A stretch of 64,000 nucleotides of DNA, from assembly GCF_001428865.1 (NCBI RefSeq), contig NZ_LMIV01000002.1, forward strand, positions 310,001 to 374,000. Reading direction: 5' to 3'. Below are positions 45,017-55,490 of the stretch, in pieces (positions within the stretch are counted from its first letter, which is position 1; each line of letters begins with the position of its first letter). This DNA comes from Sphingomonas sp. Root241 (GTDB taxonomy: Bacteria; Pseudomonadota; Alphaproteobacteria; Sphingomonadales; Sphingomonadaceae). Below the pieces are notes generated by a model. That model was not told the DNA's origin and ran no database searches. It saw only the letters and a list, made by a program, of their open reading frames with translations. The translations under genes were made by a program, and so were the position numbers.

Positions 45017-45467
45017 GCCTCCACGTCCAGCGGCAGCGCCGTGCTGAACTTCCGCCGTCGCTTGACGAAGCTGGTTTCGTAGCGCCGCACCACCGGATCG
45101 GCGCCCAGCATGGTATCGACGAAGTCGTTGAACGCGTCCATGTCGCGGACCGTCACCAGCAGCATCAGGTCGAAGGTGCCCGAGATTTCGAGATAGAGCT
45201 GGACGTGCGGGCTGGCGACGAGCCGCCGCCGCAGCGCCTCGACCGCGGCGAGCGCGTGCCGGTCCATCTGCACCTGCACCACCGCCGACAGGAACGGCCC
45301 CACCTGCTCGGACAGCACCGACACGTCCTCCGCGATCACGCCGCTCTCGCGCAATCGCCGTACCCGTAAGCCGATAGCCGCTCCGCCAGTTCGTCCGCGG
45401 TCAGCAATGCGTCGCGCTGAAGCAGGTCGAGGATGCGCAGGTCGAGCGTATCGCGCGTTGCGCCCAT
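45013..45467 (-). pseudogene. Lrp/AsnC transcriptional regulator, broken by a deletion in the HTH
   Basis: The start MGATRDTLDLRILDLLQRDALLTADELAERL (read in parts from ATG 45467) is a normal Lrp N terminus, but the frame then runs to a stop at 45336. The rest of the protein (AIGLRVRRLRESGVIAEDV, then the complete RAM domain ending at 45013) continues in another frame. The join is at ~45375-45380. Aligned to Lrp, about five to six residues at the end of the helix-turn-helix are missing, fitting a deletion near 19 nt. Sequencing error is possible but would have to remove that many bases. Confidence 0.82.
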
Positions 45468-45609
45468 ATCCGGCGATCCTCCCGCTTCGCGTGCCAGAAT
45501 TGTGCACACGTGCACCCAACATTGCCTCCGCAATAGCGGCAACGCCAGCGCAGAGTATCGGCAGGGGCGTCAGCCGGGGCGTAACCGGCGCGCAATGGGA
45601 GGATGTACG

Positions 45610-46914
45610 ATGCGTATCCAATTGTTGGCCGGCGCGCTCGCCGCCGCTTCGCTGGCCGTCCCCGCGGTTCCGCTGGCCGCGCAGGCGCAGGCCGCGAAGT
45701 TCGATTCGCGTGCGGTGATCGAGGCGGTGCGCAAGGCGCTGCGCGAGAATTACGTCATCAAGGAGCGCCGCCCCGCGCTCGACGCCGCCCTGGCGAAAGG
45801 GCTGGCGAGCGGTCGCTACGCGGTGGCCGATCCGCAGGAATTGTCGAAGCGCATCAACGACGATCTCGCCGCGGTCGCGCATGACAAGCATCTCGGCATC
45901 AGCTTCGATCCGCGCGTCGCCGCCGAGCTCGCCGCAGGGCGGCAGGGCGACGAAGTGGCCGATTCGGCGTTCTGGCGCGCGCTGGCGCGTCGCAACAATC
46001 ACGGCGTCAGCGAACTCAAGATGCTGCCGGGCAATATCCGCATGCTCCGCTATGACGGCTTCATGTGGACCGGCGACGAGAGCCGCGCGGCGCTCGACAA
46101 CGCCGTGGCGTTCCTGCGCGGCGGTGACGCGATCATCATCGACATTCGCGGCAATGGCGGCGGCAGCCCCGAGGCGGTTCGGCGGCTGGCGAGCTATTTC
46201 GTCCCGCCGGGCGCCAAGTTGGTCACCTTCCACATGCGCGACGAGAAGCCCACCGTGTCCGTCGCCGAAACCGAAGTCCCGGGCGGCCGCATCACCGGCG
46301 TGCCGGTCTATGTGCTCACCAGTGGCGGCTCGGCCTCGGCCGCCGAGGAATTCGCGTCGCACGTCAAGGGCTTCGGCTTCGGCACGCTGGTCGGCGAGAC
46401 CACGGCGGGGGCGGGATATCGCAACGACATCTTCGCCATTCCCGGCGGCTTCGCGCTCAGCGTCTCGGTCGGCCGGCCCGAGCTACCCGACGGCAGCGAC
46501 TGGGAAGCGAAGGGAGTCGCGCCCAAGCTGGCGGTAGCGCAAGACCTCGCGCTCGATCGTGCGCAGCAGGACGCACTGGCTCGTCTCGCCGCCAAGGCGC
46601 AGGGTCCCGAGAAGACCGAGCTCGAATGGAGCGCCGCGCTCGTGGCCGTGCGCATGACTCCGGCCACCCCCGCGCAGCCGCTAGACGCCTATGCCGGCCG
46701 CTACGGACAGCGCATGGTGAAGGTCGAGGGCGGCGGCCTGGTGTATCAGCGCGAAGGCGGCCCCAAGACCGCGCTGGTGCCGCTCGGCGCCGATCTCTTC
46801 GCGCTCGAATTCGATCCGCGCAGCCGCATCCGCTTCGCCCATGCCAACGGCACGGTCACCGGCTTCGTCATCGAACGCGTCGACGGGAGCAGGATCGAAG
46901 TACCGAGAACCTAG
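45610..46914 (+). CDS. Exported S41 family peptidase
   Basis: 434 residues from ATG 45610 with GGGAGG upstream. The signal peptide is MRIQLLAGALAAASLAVPAV and ends about AQA. The S41 core shows DIRGNGGGSPEAV and the nucleophile region TSGGSASAAEEF (probable nucleophile Ser243). There is no PDZ domain, so it belongs to the IRBP/tricorn-like branch rather than Ctp. The C-terminal ~90 residues form a separate beta-rich domain (DAYAGRYGQRMVKVEGGGLVYQ) often found in this group. Periplasmic proteolysis is inferred. The next gene is convergent with overlapping stops. Confidence 0.9.
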   Translation: MRIQLLAGALAAASLAVPAVPLAAQAQAAKFDSRAVIEAVRKALRENYVIKERRPALDAALAKGLASGRYAVADPQELSKRINDDLAAVAHDKHLGISFDPRVAAELAAGRQGDEVADSAFWRALARRNNHGVSELKMLPGNIRMLRYDGFMWTGDESRAALDNAVAFLRGGDAIIIDIRGNGGGSPEAVRRLASYFVPPGAKLVTFHMRDEKPTVSVAETEVPGGRITGVPVYVLTSGGSASAAEEFASHVKGFGFGTLVGETTAGAGYRNDIFAIPGGFALSVSVGRPELPDGSDWEAKGVAPKLAVAQDLALDRAQQDALARLAAKAQGPEKTELEWSAALVAVRMTPATPAQPLDAYAGRYGQRMVKVEGGGLVYQREGGPKTALVPLGADLFALEFDPRSRIRFAHANGTVTGFVIERVDGSRIEVPRT

Positions 46915-48506
46915 GTCGCCAGCCGCCGTAGCCCCTCGATTGTATCCGCCTCGCTTGCCGGCTTGTCGTTGCGGATACGGCTGATCCGCGGGAAGCGCAT
47001 CGCCAGCCCCGATTTGTGGCGCTTCGATTCGTGGATCGAATCGAACGCCACTTCGAGCACCAGCGACTTGTCGGTCTCGCGCACCGGGCCGAAGCGATTG
47101 ACCGTATGGTTGCGCACATGGTGATCGAGCCATTTGAGCTCTTCGTCGGTGAAGCCGAAATAGGCCTTGCCGACCGGGAGCAGCTCGCCCTCCTGCGTCC
47201 ATGCGCCGAACGTATAGTCCGAATAGAAGGACGATCGCTTGCCGCTGCCCCGCTGCGCATACATCAGCACGCAATCGGCGATCAGCGGATCGCGCTTCCA
47301 TTTGTACCAGAGCCCCGCGCGCCGCCCGCCGACATAGGGCGAATCGCGGCGCTTGAGCATCACGCCCTCGATCGCCGCATCGCGCGCGCCGGCGCGCACC
47401 TCCTCCAGCGCGGCGAAGTCCTTCGCCTCGATCACCGCCGAGACGTCGAACCGCTCGGGATCGAGCCGCGCGGCGAACGCCTTCAGCCGCACCCGCCGCT
47501 CCGTCCAGGGCAAAGCGCGCAAGTCCTCGGGCCCGTCGAACAGGATGTCGTACAGCCGCACGAAAGCGGGATATTCGGCGAGCGTCTTCGCCGACACGAT
47601 CTTCCGCCCCAGCCGTTGCTGGAGCGCATTGAAGCTCCCCGCGCCGCCCCCATTCTCTATGGCGCCACCCTGCGCATTGCCCTTCACCAGCAATTCGCCG
47701 TCGAGCACGCCCGGCGTCCCGAACGCCCGCGCCACCTCGGGGAAACTGTGGGTGATGTCGTCGCCCGCCCGGCTGTAGAGCCGCGTCTCGCCCGCGACAT
47801 GGACGATCTGGACGCGGATGCCGTCCCATTTCCACTCGGCGGCATACTCGTCGAGGCTGACCTGGTTCTCCTCCAGCGGATGCGCGAGCATGAACGGCCG
47901 GAACACCGGCACATTCTCCGGGGTCGGCTGGGTCCCGCGCCCCTCCGCCCAGTCGAACAACGGAGCGTAAGGCGGCACCAGCCCGTGCCAGACCTCCTCG
48001 ACTGCATCCACATCGAGCCCGAACGCCTGTGCCAGCGCGGTCTTGGCCAGCCGCGCCGAAACGCCGACGCGCAGCGCGCCCATGGCGAGCTTGAGCAATG
48101 CGAACCGCTCGTCGGCGTCGAGCCGGTCGAGCATCGACGCCAGCGCCGCGGGCGCATCGGACTTGGAAATCGTGCCGAGCACATGGACGACTTCGGAAAG
48201 CGTCAGCGGGGCGCCGGCCTTGGGCGGCACTTCGGGCTCGGGCCAGAGCAAGGCGATCGTCTCGGCCGAATCGCCGACAAAGTCGCGGCTCAGCGCGAAC
48301 AGCACCGGATCGACGCGCTCCTCGACCAGCGCCCGCACCAGCGCCGGCTTGACCGCCGGCAGATCGAGGCTGCCGGTGAGCGCCGCCATCGCCCAGCCGC
48401 GATCGGGGTCGGGCGTGTTCGCCAGATAATCGCCGATCAGCCGCAATTTGGCGTTGCGCGAGCGCGTGTAGATCAGGGCATCGAGCAGATCGGCGAAGGC
48501 GCGCAT
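46911..48506 (-). CDS. ATP-dependent DNA ligase of the damage-response set
   Basis: 531 residues from ATG 48506. N-terminal helical DNA-binding domain (~1-205), adenylation domain with the AMP-lysine Lys226 in EWKWDGIRVQ, later motifs LDGELLV and GVMLKRRDSPYVGGRRAGLWYKWK, and an OB domain to the end. It matches the bacterial DNA_lig_bact group tied to cisplatin or crosslink damage with the Lhr-like helicase and MBL exonuclease, which are encoded at 32691 and 35407. NAD-dependent LigA is expected elsewhere as the replicative ligase. Confidence 0.93.
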   Translation of the reverse strand: MRAFADLLDALIYTRSRNAKLRLIGDYLANTPDPDRGWAMAALTGSLDLPAVKPALVRALVEERVDPVLFALSRDFVGDSAETIALLWPEPEVPPKAGAPLTLSEVVHVLGTISKSDAPAALASMLDRLDADERFALLKLAMGALRVGVSARLAKTALAQAFGLDVDAVEEVWHGLVPPYAPLFDWAEGRGTQPTPENVPVFRPFMLAHPLEENQVSLDEYAAEWKWDGIRVQIVHVAGETRLYSRAGDDITHSFPEVARAFGTPGVLDGELLVKGNAQGGAIENGGGAGSFNALQQRLGRKIVSAKTLAEYPAFVRLYDILFDGPEDLRALPWTERRVRLKAFAARLDPERFDVSAVIEAKDFAALEEVRAGARDAAIEGVMLKRRDSPYVGGRRAGLWYKWKRDPLIADCVLMYAQRGSGKRSSFYSDYTFGAWTQEGELLPVGKAYFGFTDEELKWLDHHVRNHTVNRFGPVRETDKSLVLEVAFDSIHESKRHKSGLAMRFPRISRIRNDKPASEADTIEGLRRLAT

Positions 48507-48552
48507 CCTCGCTAAATGGTTTCGGAAGCGGTTTTGTGCCAGATCCGTGCGC

Positions 48553-49378
48553 ATGTGGCTGCTTGCGCTCGGGGCGCTCCTTCTCGTGCTGTTCGCTTTC
48601 CTCGGCTGGGGCTACGCCAACACCATACGCGATCCGGTGATGCGCACCGCCAGCTTCGGCTATTCCGATTGGCCGGCGAGCGCCCGCCCGATTCGCGTCG
48701 CGCTGATCACCGATCCGCATCTCCAGGGGCCCGATATGCCGCCCGAGCGAATCGCGCGGATCGCTGCGCAGGTCGCCCTGCAGAAGCCCGACCTCATTCT
48801 CCTCGCAGGCGATTTCGTCGGCGATCGCGCGCTCGGCACCGTATCTATAGCGACGCCGAGATCGCCGCGGCCTTGCCATTTCCGCGCGCCGCTCGGCACT
48901 TGGGCAGTGCTCGGCAATCACGATCACTGGCGCGACGGGCCGTCGATGCGACGCGCGCTGGAAGCGGTGGGCATCCCGGTGCTCGACAATCGCGGTCCGC
49001 GTCGCCCCGATCACGCTGGCGGGAGCCGGCGATCAGCATACCGGGAATGCCGACGTCCCCGCTTTGTCGCGTGCCGCCGCGCGATTGCCCGGCCCGATTT
49101 TGCTCTTCGCGCACAGCCCCGATGTCGTGCCGCGTCTGCCGCCGCGCTTCGGACTGGTTCTCGCCGGACACACCCGTTGCGGGCAGATCGTGCTGCCGCT
49201 GGTCGGCCCGGTCGCCAGTTCCTCCAACTATGGCGAGCGCTATCGTTGCGGCGTCATCCGCGAGCCGGGACGGATCACATTGGTCGCGGCTGGGCTTGGC
49301 GCCAGCGTGCTCCCGCTGCGCTACGGCGCGGTGCCAGACTGGTGGATGGTCACACTCGGCCCTGCTCCCGGGCGGTAG
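48553..49378 (+). pseudogene. Metallophosphoesterase (YkuE-like), decayed
   Basis: Membrane-anchored calcineurin-like phosphoesterase: N-terminal helix, then ITDPHLQG, LAGDFVGD and LGNHDHW in one frame. Three frame changes are visible. One lies near 48840 (RIYSDAEIAAAL continues in another frame), one near 48875-48885 restores the first frame, and one at ~48991-48994 looks like loss of two bases in CGCGCG, after which AVRVAPITLAGAGDQHTGNAD and the C terminus to 49378 are in a third reading. The metal-binding GHTH is GHTR (codon 49175-49177). A GTG at 48547 is an alternative start. Confidence 0.82.
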
Positions 49379-49396
49379 CCACGAATCGCCGGGCGG

Positions 49397-49753
49397 TCAG
49401 CCCCTGCCCATCGTGACGATCGGCTCGAAGCAGCCGAGGATCAGCCGCCGGGCATCGAAGGGCGGATCGCCGGCGCTGTCCATCCGCGGATCCTCGTGCA
49501 TCCTGGCCTCGGCGGCTTCGAAGAACGCCTTGTCCGGCCAGATCTGCCAGCTGAAGACGATCTTCTCGCCCGCTTGCGCCGCGACGGCACGGCGAAAGTC
49601 GGTCTGCTTCCCCTCCGGCACGAAATCCTCCCAGCTTTCGACGATTTCGATACAGCCATATTCCTTGAAGAAGGCGGCGCCGTTCTCGGCCCATCGGCGA
49701 TAGGCTTCGAGGTGTTCCGCAGGCACCGGGATCACGAGGCCGCAGACATACAT
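49397..49753 (-). CDS. DUF1428 family protein
   Basis: 118 residues. The beginning MYVCGLVIPVPAEHLEAYRR and the core CIEIVESWEDFVPEGKQTDF match the DUF1428 (YbaA-like) dimeric ferredoxin-like family. Function is not established; stand-alone small cytosolic proteins. Neighbours give no clue: it is convergent to the decayed phosphoesterase. Confidence 0.85.
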   Translation of the reverse strand: MYVCGLVIPVPAEHLEAYRRWAENGAAFFKEYGCIEIVESWEDFVPEGKQTDFRRAVAAQAGEKIVFSWQIWPDKAFFEAAEARMHEDPRMDSAGDPPFDARRLILGCFEPIVTMGRG

Positions 49754-49909
49754 GACGCACGTCCTTCCGCTGGTTCTTCGAGGGCCAGACTGCCACAGGC
49801 CGCGGCAATGTCGAGTCGCTCAGGCGCTGCAATGGCGCTGCCACGAAGTTGCGGTTAAGCTTGCTCCGCCGAGCAGCATGCCCGGCCTTGGGAAGAGGGT
49901 TCCGCACCT

Positions 49910-50233
49910 ATGAAGCTTATCGTTCCGGCCGCCGCCGCGCTCGCATTCCTCGCGCCCGGCGCCTTCGCCCAGACCGCGCCTGCCGCTGCTCCTGCTCCCG
50001 CCGCAGCCCCTGCCGCCACGGCGAAGTTCAGCCTCGACACCCCGATCGAGGCGCTCGTCGCCGACGCCAAGGCCAAGGCGGTGCTCGACGCCGATCTGCC
50101 CGGCGTGACCACCCATCCGTCCTACGACATGTTCAAGGGCATGAGCCTGCGCGCGGTCCAGCCGATGTCCGACGGCAAGCTCACCGACGAGATGCTCAAG
50201 AAGGTCGAAACCGACCTCGCCGCGATCAAGTAA
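49910..50233 (+). CDS. Small exported conserved hypothetical protein
   Basis: 107 residues. The signal peptide is MKLIVPAAAALAFLAPGAFA, followed by an Ala/Pro linker and a ~65-residue folded part (IEALVADAKAKAVLDADLPGV...MFKGMSLRAVQPMSDGKLTDEML, read in parts). The folded part resembles a conserved sphingomonad periplasmic protein; no function is known to me. A repeat and a strong terminator follow. Confidence 0.75.
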   Translation: MKLIVPAAAALAFLAPGAFAQTAPAAAPAPAAAPAATAKFSLDTPIEALVADAKAKAVLDADLPGVTTHPSYDMFKGMSLRAVQPMSDGKLTDEMLKKVETDLAAIK

Positions 50234-50258
50234 CGCGCCGGAGAGGCGGCTCCCTCCT

Positions 50259-50339
50259 CGTTCGTGCTGAGCCTGTCGAAGCACCGCCGCAAGCGACAGC
50301 CTGTGGGCTCGGCGCCCTTCGACAGGCTCAGGGCGAACG
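50259..50339. repeat. REP-like palindromic element
   Basis: Left arm 50259-50285 and right arm 50311-50339 form an imperfect hairpin of the GACAGGCTCAGGGCGAACG family (exact word at 50321-50339). Other copies are at 1421-1546 and 28929-29009. Confidence 0.75.
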
Positions 50340-50348
50340 GTGACAAAC

Positions 50349-50380
50349 AAAAGGGCCGGGGATCGCTTCCCGGCCCTTTT
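50349..50380. terminator. Bidirectional Rho-independent terminator
   Basis: A 12-bp perfect stem, AAAAGGGCCGGG with CCCGGCCCTTTT, and an 8-nt loop. With A-run on one side and T-run on the other it can end both the exported-protein transcript (+) and the dps transcript (-). Confidence 0.9.
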
Positions 50381-50400
50381 GCTATCTCGGATCGCGAAGC

Positions 50401-50898
50401 TCAGCCCTTGCGGCTGGCCTCGAACAGGAACCAGGCGCGTTCCTCGGCCTGATCGGTCCATTCGTCCACGATGCCCGAGGTGGCGTTGTCGCCGGCATCC
50501 TCGGCGGCCTGCTTCACCGCGCGGAAGCTCTCGACCAGCTTGAGATTGTCGTCGCGCAGCTCGGCGAGCATGTCGCCGGGCGCCACGAACTCCTGGTCAT
50601 TGTCCTTGATCGTCTGGCGGCGCGCGATGTCGCCGATCGAGCGGAGGGTGACGTTGCCGGTCTTGCGCACGCGCTCGGCGATCGCGTCGGTCACGCCGTA
50701 AACCTGCGCCGCTTGGTCGTCGAGCAGCAGGTGATAGTCGCGGAAATGCGGGCCCGAGACGTGCCAGTGGAAATTCTTGGTCTTGAAATAGAGCGCGAAG
50801 CAATCGGCCAACGCGCTGTTCAATGCGTCCGCCACGCTCTTCGTGTCGTTGCGATTGAGGTCCGTGGGCGTCTGAAGCGCCGCCTTTGTATCTGCCAT
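50401..50898 (-). CDS. dps: Dps family ferritin-like DNA-binding protein
   Basis: 165 residues. GGAGG places the start at the second of two tandem ATGs (50898; the first is 50901). The ferroxidase and helix pattern is typical: NFHWHVSGPHFRDYHLLLDDQ in parts, then VYGVTDAIAERVRKTGN. Dps dodecamers oxidise and store iron and protect DNA during stress. The N-terminal tail is short with few lysines, so strong DNA binding is not certain. A terminator is shared with the convergent gene. Confidence 0.92.
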   Translation of the reverse strand: MADTKAALQTPTDLNRNDTKSVADALNSALADCFALYFKTKNFHWHVSGPHFRDYHLLLDDQAAQVYGVTDAIAERVRKTGNVTLRSIGDIARRQTIKDNDQEFVAPGDMLAELRDDNLKLVESFRAVKQAAEDAGDNATSGIVDEWTDQAEERAWFLFEASRKG

Positions 50899-50999
50899 CA
50901 TGTCCTCCGAAAACGATACGTGAGCCCAACGATGGGCATATAGGATCGGCTCCACGCGCTGCCACGGCTATTTTCGATGAGAAAGATCGCCGCCGCCGA

Positions 51000-51560
51000 T
51001 CAGCCGAGCAGGTCCAGCGCATTGAGGGCGATCACCACCCCGGCGACGAGGAAGATCGCAGCCGCGCCGAGACGGAGCCAGCGCAGCGGCAGCGCGGTCC
51101 AGCGCGCCTCGCCGAGCAAAGCCGCGGCCACCGCCACCACCAATGCCCCCAGTGTCGATCCGGCGCCGGCGAACCACGGCATGCCGGAAGCGGCCAGCGC
51201 GAAGGTGAAGAATTGCGTCTGCTCGCCCAAAGCGAGCACGAACAAGCCCGCCAGCGGCGTGAGGAACGGCCCGAAATGCCAGCGCTCGAGCCGGCTGGGC
51301 AGCGCCGTCCGCCACAGCCCAGTCACGCCCCCCGCCACCAATGCGACCGCGAGCAGCAGCGACCGCGCCTCAGGCGTGAGCGTCAGTGCCCCGCCCGCCA
51401 ATGCGGCGACCACGCTGCCGATCCCGTGCGCCAATCCCGCGGCGAGCGCCACCAGCAACGGCCGGCGAAACCGGTCGGCGAGGATCGCCGTGAGCAACGC
51501 CGGCCGGTCGCCGGGCTGTGCCAGCAGTGCCAGCACAAAGGCGGGAACGAGCGCTTCCAT
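51000..51560 (-). CDS. TMEM165/GDT1 (UPF0016) family membrane protein, divergent
   Basis: 186 residues with six hydrophobic segments in two three-helix repeats, the GDT1 layout. The family's E-x-G-D-K/R-T/S motif is altered in the first repeat (AQPGDRPALL, no Glu) and reads ALGEQTQFF in the second. GDT1 proteins exchange Mn2+ or Ca2+ for protons. Loss of the first acidic residue may change ion choice or activity. The frame is open upstream on the minus strand, but the membrane pattern starts here. Confidence 0.75.
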   Translation of the reverse strand: MEALVPAFVLALLAQPGDRPALLTAILADRFRRPLLVALAAGLAHGIGSVVAALAGGALTLTPEARSLLLAVALVAGGVTGLWRTALPSRLERWHFGPFLTPLAGLFVLALGEQTQFFTFALAASGMPWFAGAGSTLGALVVAVAAALLGEARWTALPLRWLRLGAAAIFLVAGVVIALNALDLLG

Positions 51561-51675
51561 CCACGCCTTATCGCCGCATCGCCCCGGCCTCGACAATCGA
51601 AATGCCAAGGGCGCTGGCAGGCGCGGCGGCAGGCGCGTAAGCATCGCCCATCGCACGGTGCGAATGGGAGTGAAT

Positions 51676-52254
51676 ATGCTTCGGTTGCTTGCAGGCGCAC
51701 TCGTTCTTGTCCTGTCGCCCCTGGCGTCGGCGAATGCGCAGACCGCGCCGGCCCCGGCCGCGGCCCCCGAGCCTGCGCGCCTCGCCGCCGCCCAAGCGCT
51801 CATCGACCGGATCATGCCTGCCGCCCAGCGCGATTCGATGGTCGAGCAGATGGTGCGGCCGATGATGGAGAATATCCGCGGCGCGGTACTCAGCGGGCCG
51901 AAGTTCGAAACCGCCAAGGCCGAGAATCCGAAGCTGGTGGCGACGATCGAGACGTTCATGAAGGACGAGTTCGAACATTCGATCGCCACGATGAAGGCAT
52001 CGATGCCGGCGATGTTCGACGCGATGGCCCGTGCGTATGCGCGGCGCTTCACGCTCGATCAGCTGCAGGCCATCGACGCCTTCTTCCAGACGCCCGCGGG
52101 GCACGCTTATGTCACGTTGGCGCCTACGGTCATGGCCGACCCGGATTTCCTGGCCGTCCAGCGTTCGATGATGACCGATGCGATGACTGGGATGCAGCAG
52201 CGCATGGCCGCGCTCGGCGCGAAGATCGACGCGGAGGCGAAGCAGCGCCACTAG
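51676..52254 (+). CDS. Exported DUF2059 domain protein
   Basis: 192 residues from ATG 51676 with GGGAG 5 nt upstream (an ATG at 51664 is possible). The signal peptide ends at ANAQ. The Ala/Pro linker is followed by the helical DUF2059 domain near residues 120-180 ([26 protein letters not shown], in parts). Function of the domain is unknown; periplasmic. Confidence 0.85.
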   Translation: MLRLLAGALVLVLSPLASANAQTAPAPAAAPEPARLAAAQALIDRIMPAAQRDSMVEQMVRPMMENIRGAVLSGPKFETAKAENPKLVATIETFMKDEFEHSIATMKASMPAMFDAMARAYARRFTLDQLQAIDAFFQTPAGHAYVTLAPTVMADPDFLAVQRSMMTDAMTGMQQRMAALGAKIDAEAKQRH

Positions 52255-52378
52255 ATGTCACGCGCGGCCGCATCGCCTTCTTGACTTTTCCACACGATTC
52301 GCGCATCCGCCGCGGCCTGACAGCGGTGCGCCTGCGCGCGCCGCTATTTCTTTTCGAACGATTCAAGGGTTTCGGGTC

Positions 52379-52546
52379 ATGGCCAAGCCGACCACTGTCA
52401 AGATCAAGCTCGTCAGCACGGCGGACACGGGTTTCTTCTACGTCACGAAGAAGAATCCGCGCACCCAGACCGAGAAGTTCTCCTTCCGCAAGTACGATCC
52501 CGTCGTGCGCAAGCATGTCGAGTTCAAGGAAGCCAAGATCAAGTAA
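52379..52546 (+). CDS. rpmG: 50S ribosomal protein L33
   Basis: 55 residues, [20 protein letters not shown] at the start and ending [11 protein letters not shown], which is a full-length L33 of the cysteine-free (zinc-independent) type. It is a structural protein of the large ribosomal subunit. It is a single-gene unit followed by hairpins and a terminator. Confidence 0.96.
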   Translation: MAKPTTVKIKLVSTADTGFFYVTKKNPRTQTEKFSFRKYDPVVRKHVEFKEAKIK

Positions 52547-52649
52547 GGTCGCAGGGGCGCACCCGCCCCTGTATCGGAATCCGCACGCGGTTTCCCCCCG
52601 TGCGTGAAGCCGGGGGTCGGGGATCCGTGGCAGTTCCGCCGACAAGACA

Positions 52650-52684
52650 GAGGGCGCCCGTCGCAAGACCGGGCGCTCTTTTCG
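52650..52684 (+). terminator. Probable Rho-independent terminator after rpmG
   Basis: GAG-g-GCGCCCG (52650-52660) pairs with CGGGCGCTC (52670-52678) around one bulged G, followed by TTTTCGTTCTTT. It would end the rpmG transcript before the TPP riboswitch. A smaller CAGGGGCG/CGCCCCTG hairpin lies at 52554-52573. Confidence 0.75.
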
Positions 52685-52721
52685 TTCTTTCCCTTCCCCG
52701 CCGCCGCGCCTAAGACGGCCC

Positions 52722-54770
<2,049 letters not shown>

Positions 54771-54792
54771 GCGTCAACCGAACGGAGAGGGC

Positions 54793-55374
54793 ATGGCAAG
54801 GATCACCATCGGCAAGCCGGAGGACAAGGCGCGACTGCTGCAGACCATCGTGCTCGGCTTTTCCGCTGATCCGATGGCGCGCTGGGCCTCGCCGGACGCG
54901 GCGGTCTATCTCGATCGGCGCACCGAGTTCTTCGACGCCTTCGGCGGCGCGGCCTTCGATCACGGCACCGCCTTCGTGGCGGATGACGGCGCGGCGGTCG
55001 CGACCTGGCTGCCCCCCGGGGTCGAATCGGACGGTGATCGCCTGTCCGCGATCATGGCCGAACAGACGCCGGAAAGCCGGATGGCCGAGATGGACGCCCT
55101 CTTCGCGAAGATGGCGGAATTCCACCTGCACGAGCCGCACTGGTATCTGCCGCTGATCGCCGCGGACCCCGCCCGCCAGGGCCAGGGCCTCGGCACTGCC
55201 TTGATGGAAGCCGCTGTCGCGCGCATCGACGCGGATGGCCGCCCCGCCTATCTGGAGAGCTCGAATCCGCGCAACATACCGCTCTACGAACGCTTCGGCT
55301 TCGAACGCATCGGCGAGATCAAGACCGAAACCTCGCCGGTCCTGACGCCGATGGTCCGGCCGGGAAGGACATGA
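54793..55374 (+). CDS. GNAT family N-acetyltransferase
   Basis: 193 residues with GGAGAGG before the ATG, 22 nt after thiC. Acetyl-CoA loop ARQGQGLGTALMEAAV near residues 136-151, then the YLESSNPRNIPLYERFGFE segment. It is of the type often annotated near small-molecule resistance, but the substrate is unknown. Co-transcription with thiC is likely by spacing. Confidence 0.87.
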   Translation: MARITIGKPEDKARLLQTIVLGFSADPMARWASPDAAVYLDRRTEFFDAFGGAAFDHGTAFVADDGAAVATWLPPGVESDGDRLSAIMAEQTPESRMAEMDALFAKMAEFHLHEPHWYLPLIAADPARQGQGLGTALMEAAVARIDADGRPAYLESSNPRNIPLYERFGFERIGEIKTETSPVLTPMVRPGRT

Positions 55375-55387
55375 CGCGCCGGCCGCC

Positions 55388-55428
55388 CGCTTTGCGTTCC
55401 GTTGGCGCGACCCGTTCAGCCTGTCGCC
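55388..55428 (+). pseudogene. thiC 3'-end remnant, copy 1
   Basis: These 41 bases match thiC 54426-54466 with six differences; translated they read RFAFRWRDPFSLSP against thi[15 protein letters not shown]. This is a fragment of a second, decayed thiC 3' end lying just after the GNAT gene and before the DUF2199 gene. Confidence 0.8.
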
Positions 55429-55490
55429 GGGCATAGGGAGCACGATTGACCAATCGTCGGGGGGCAGATGCGCCAGTTGGTTGATGAGAA

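Noticed and set aside
45468..46362. A long fused protein ending in the Lrp RAM domain
   Set aside because: The upstream part is antisense to the S41 peptidase; only the part below ~45380 is real Lrp sequence, which is better explained as a frameshifted regulator.
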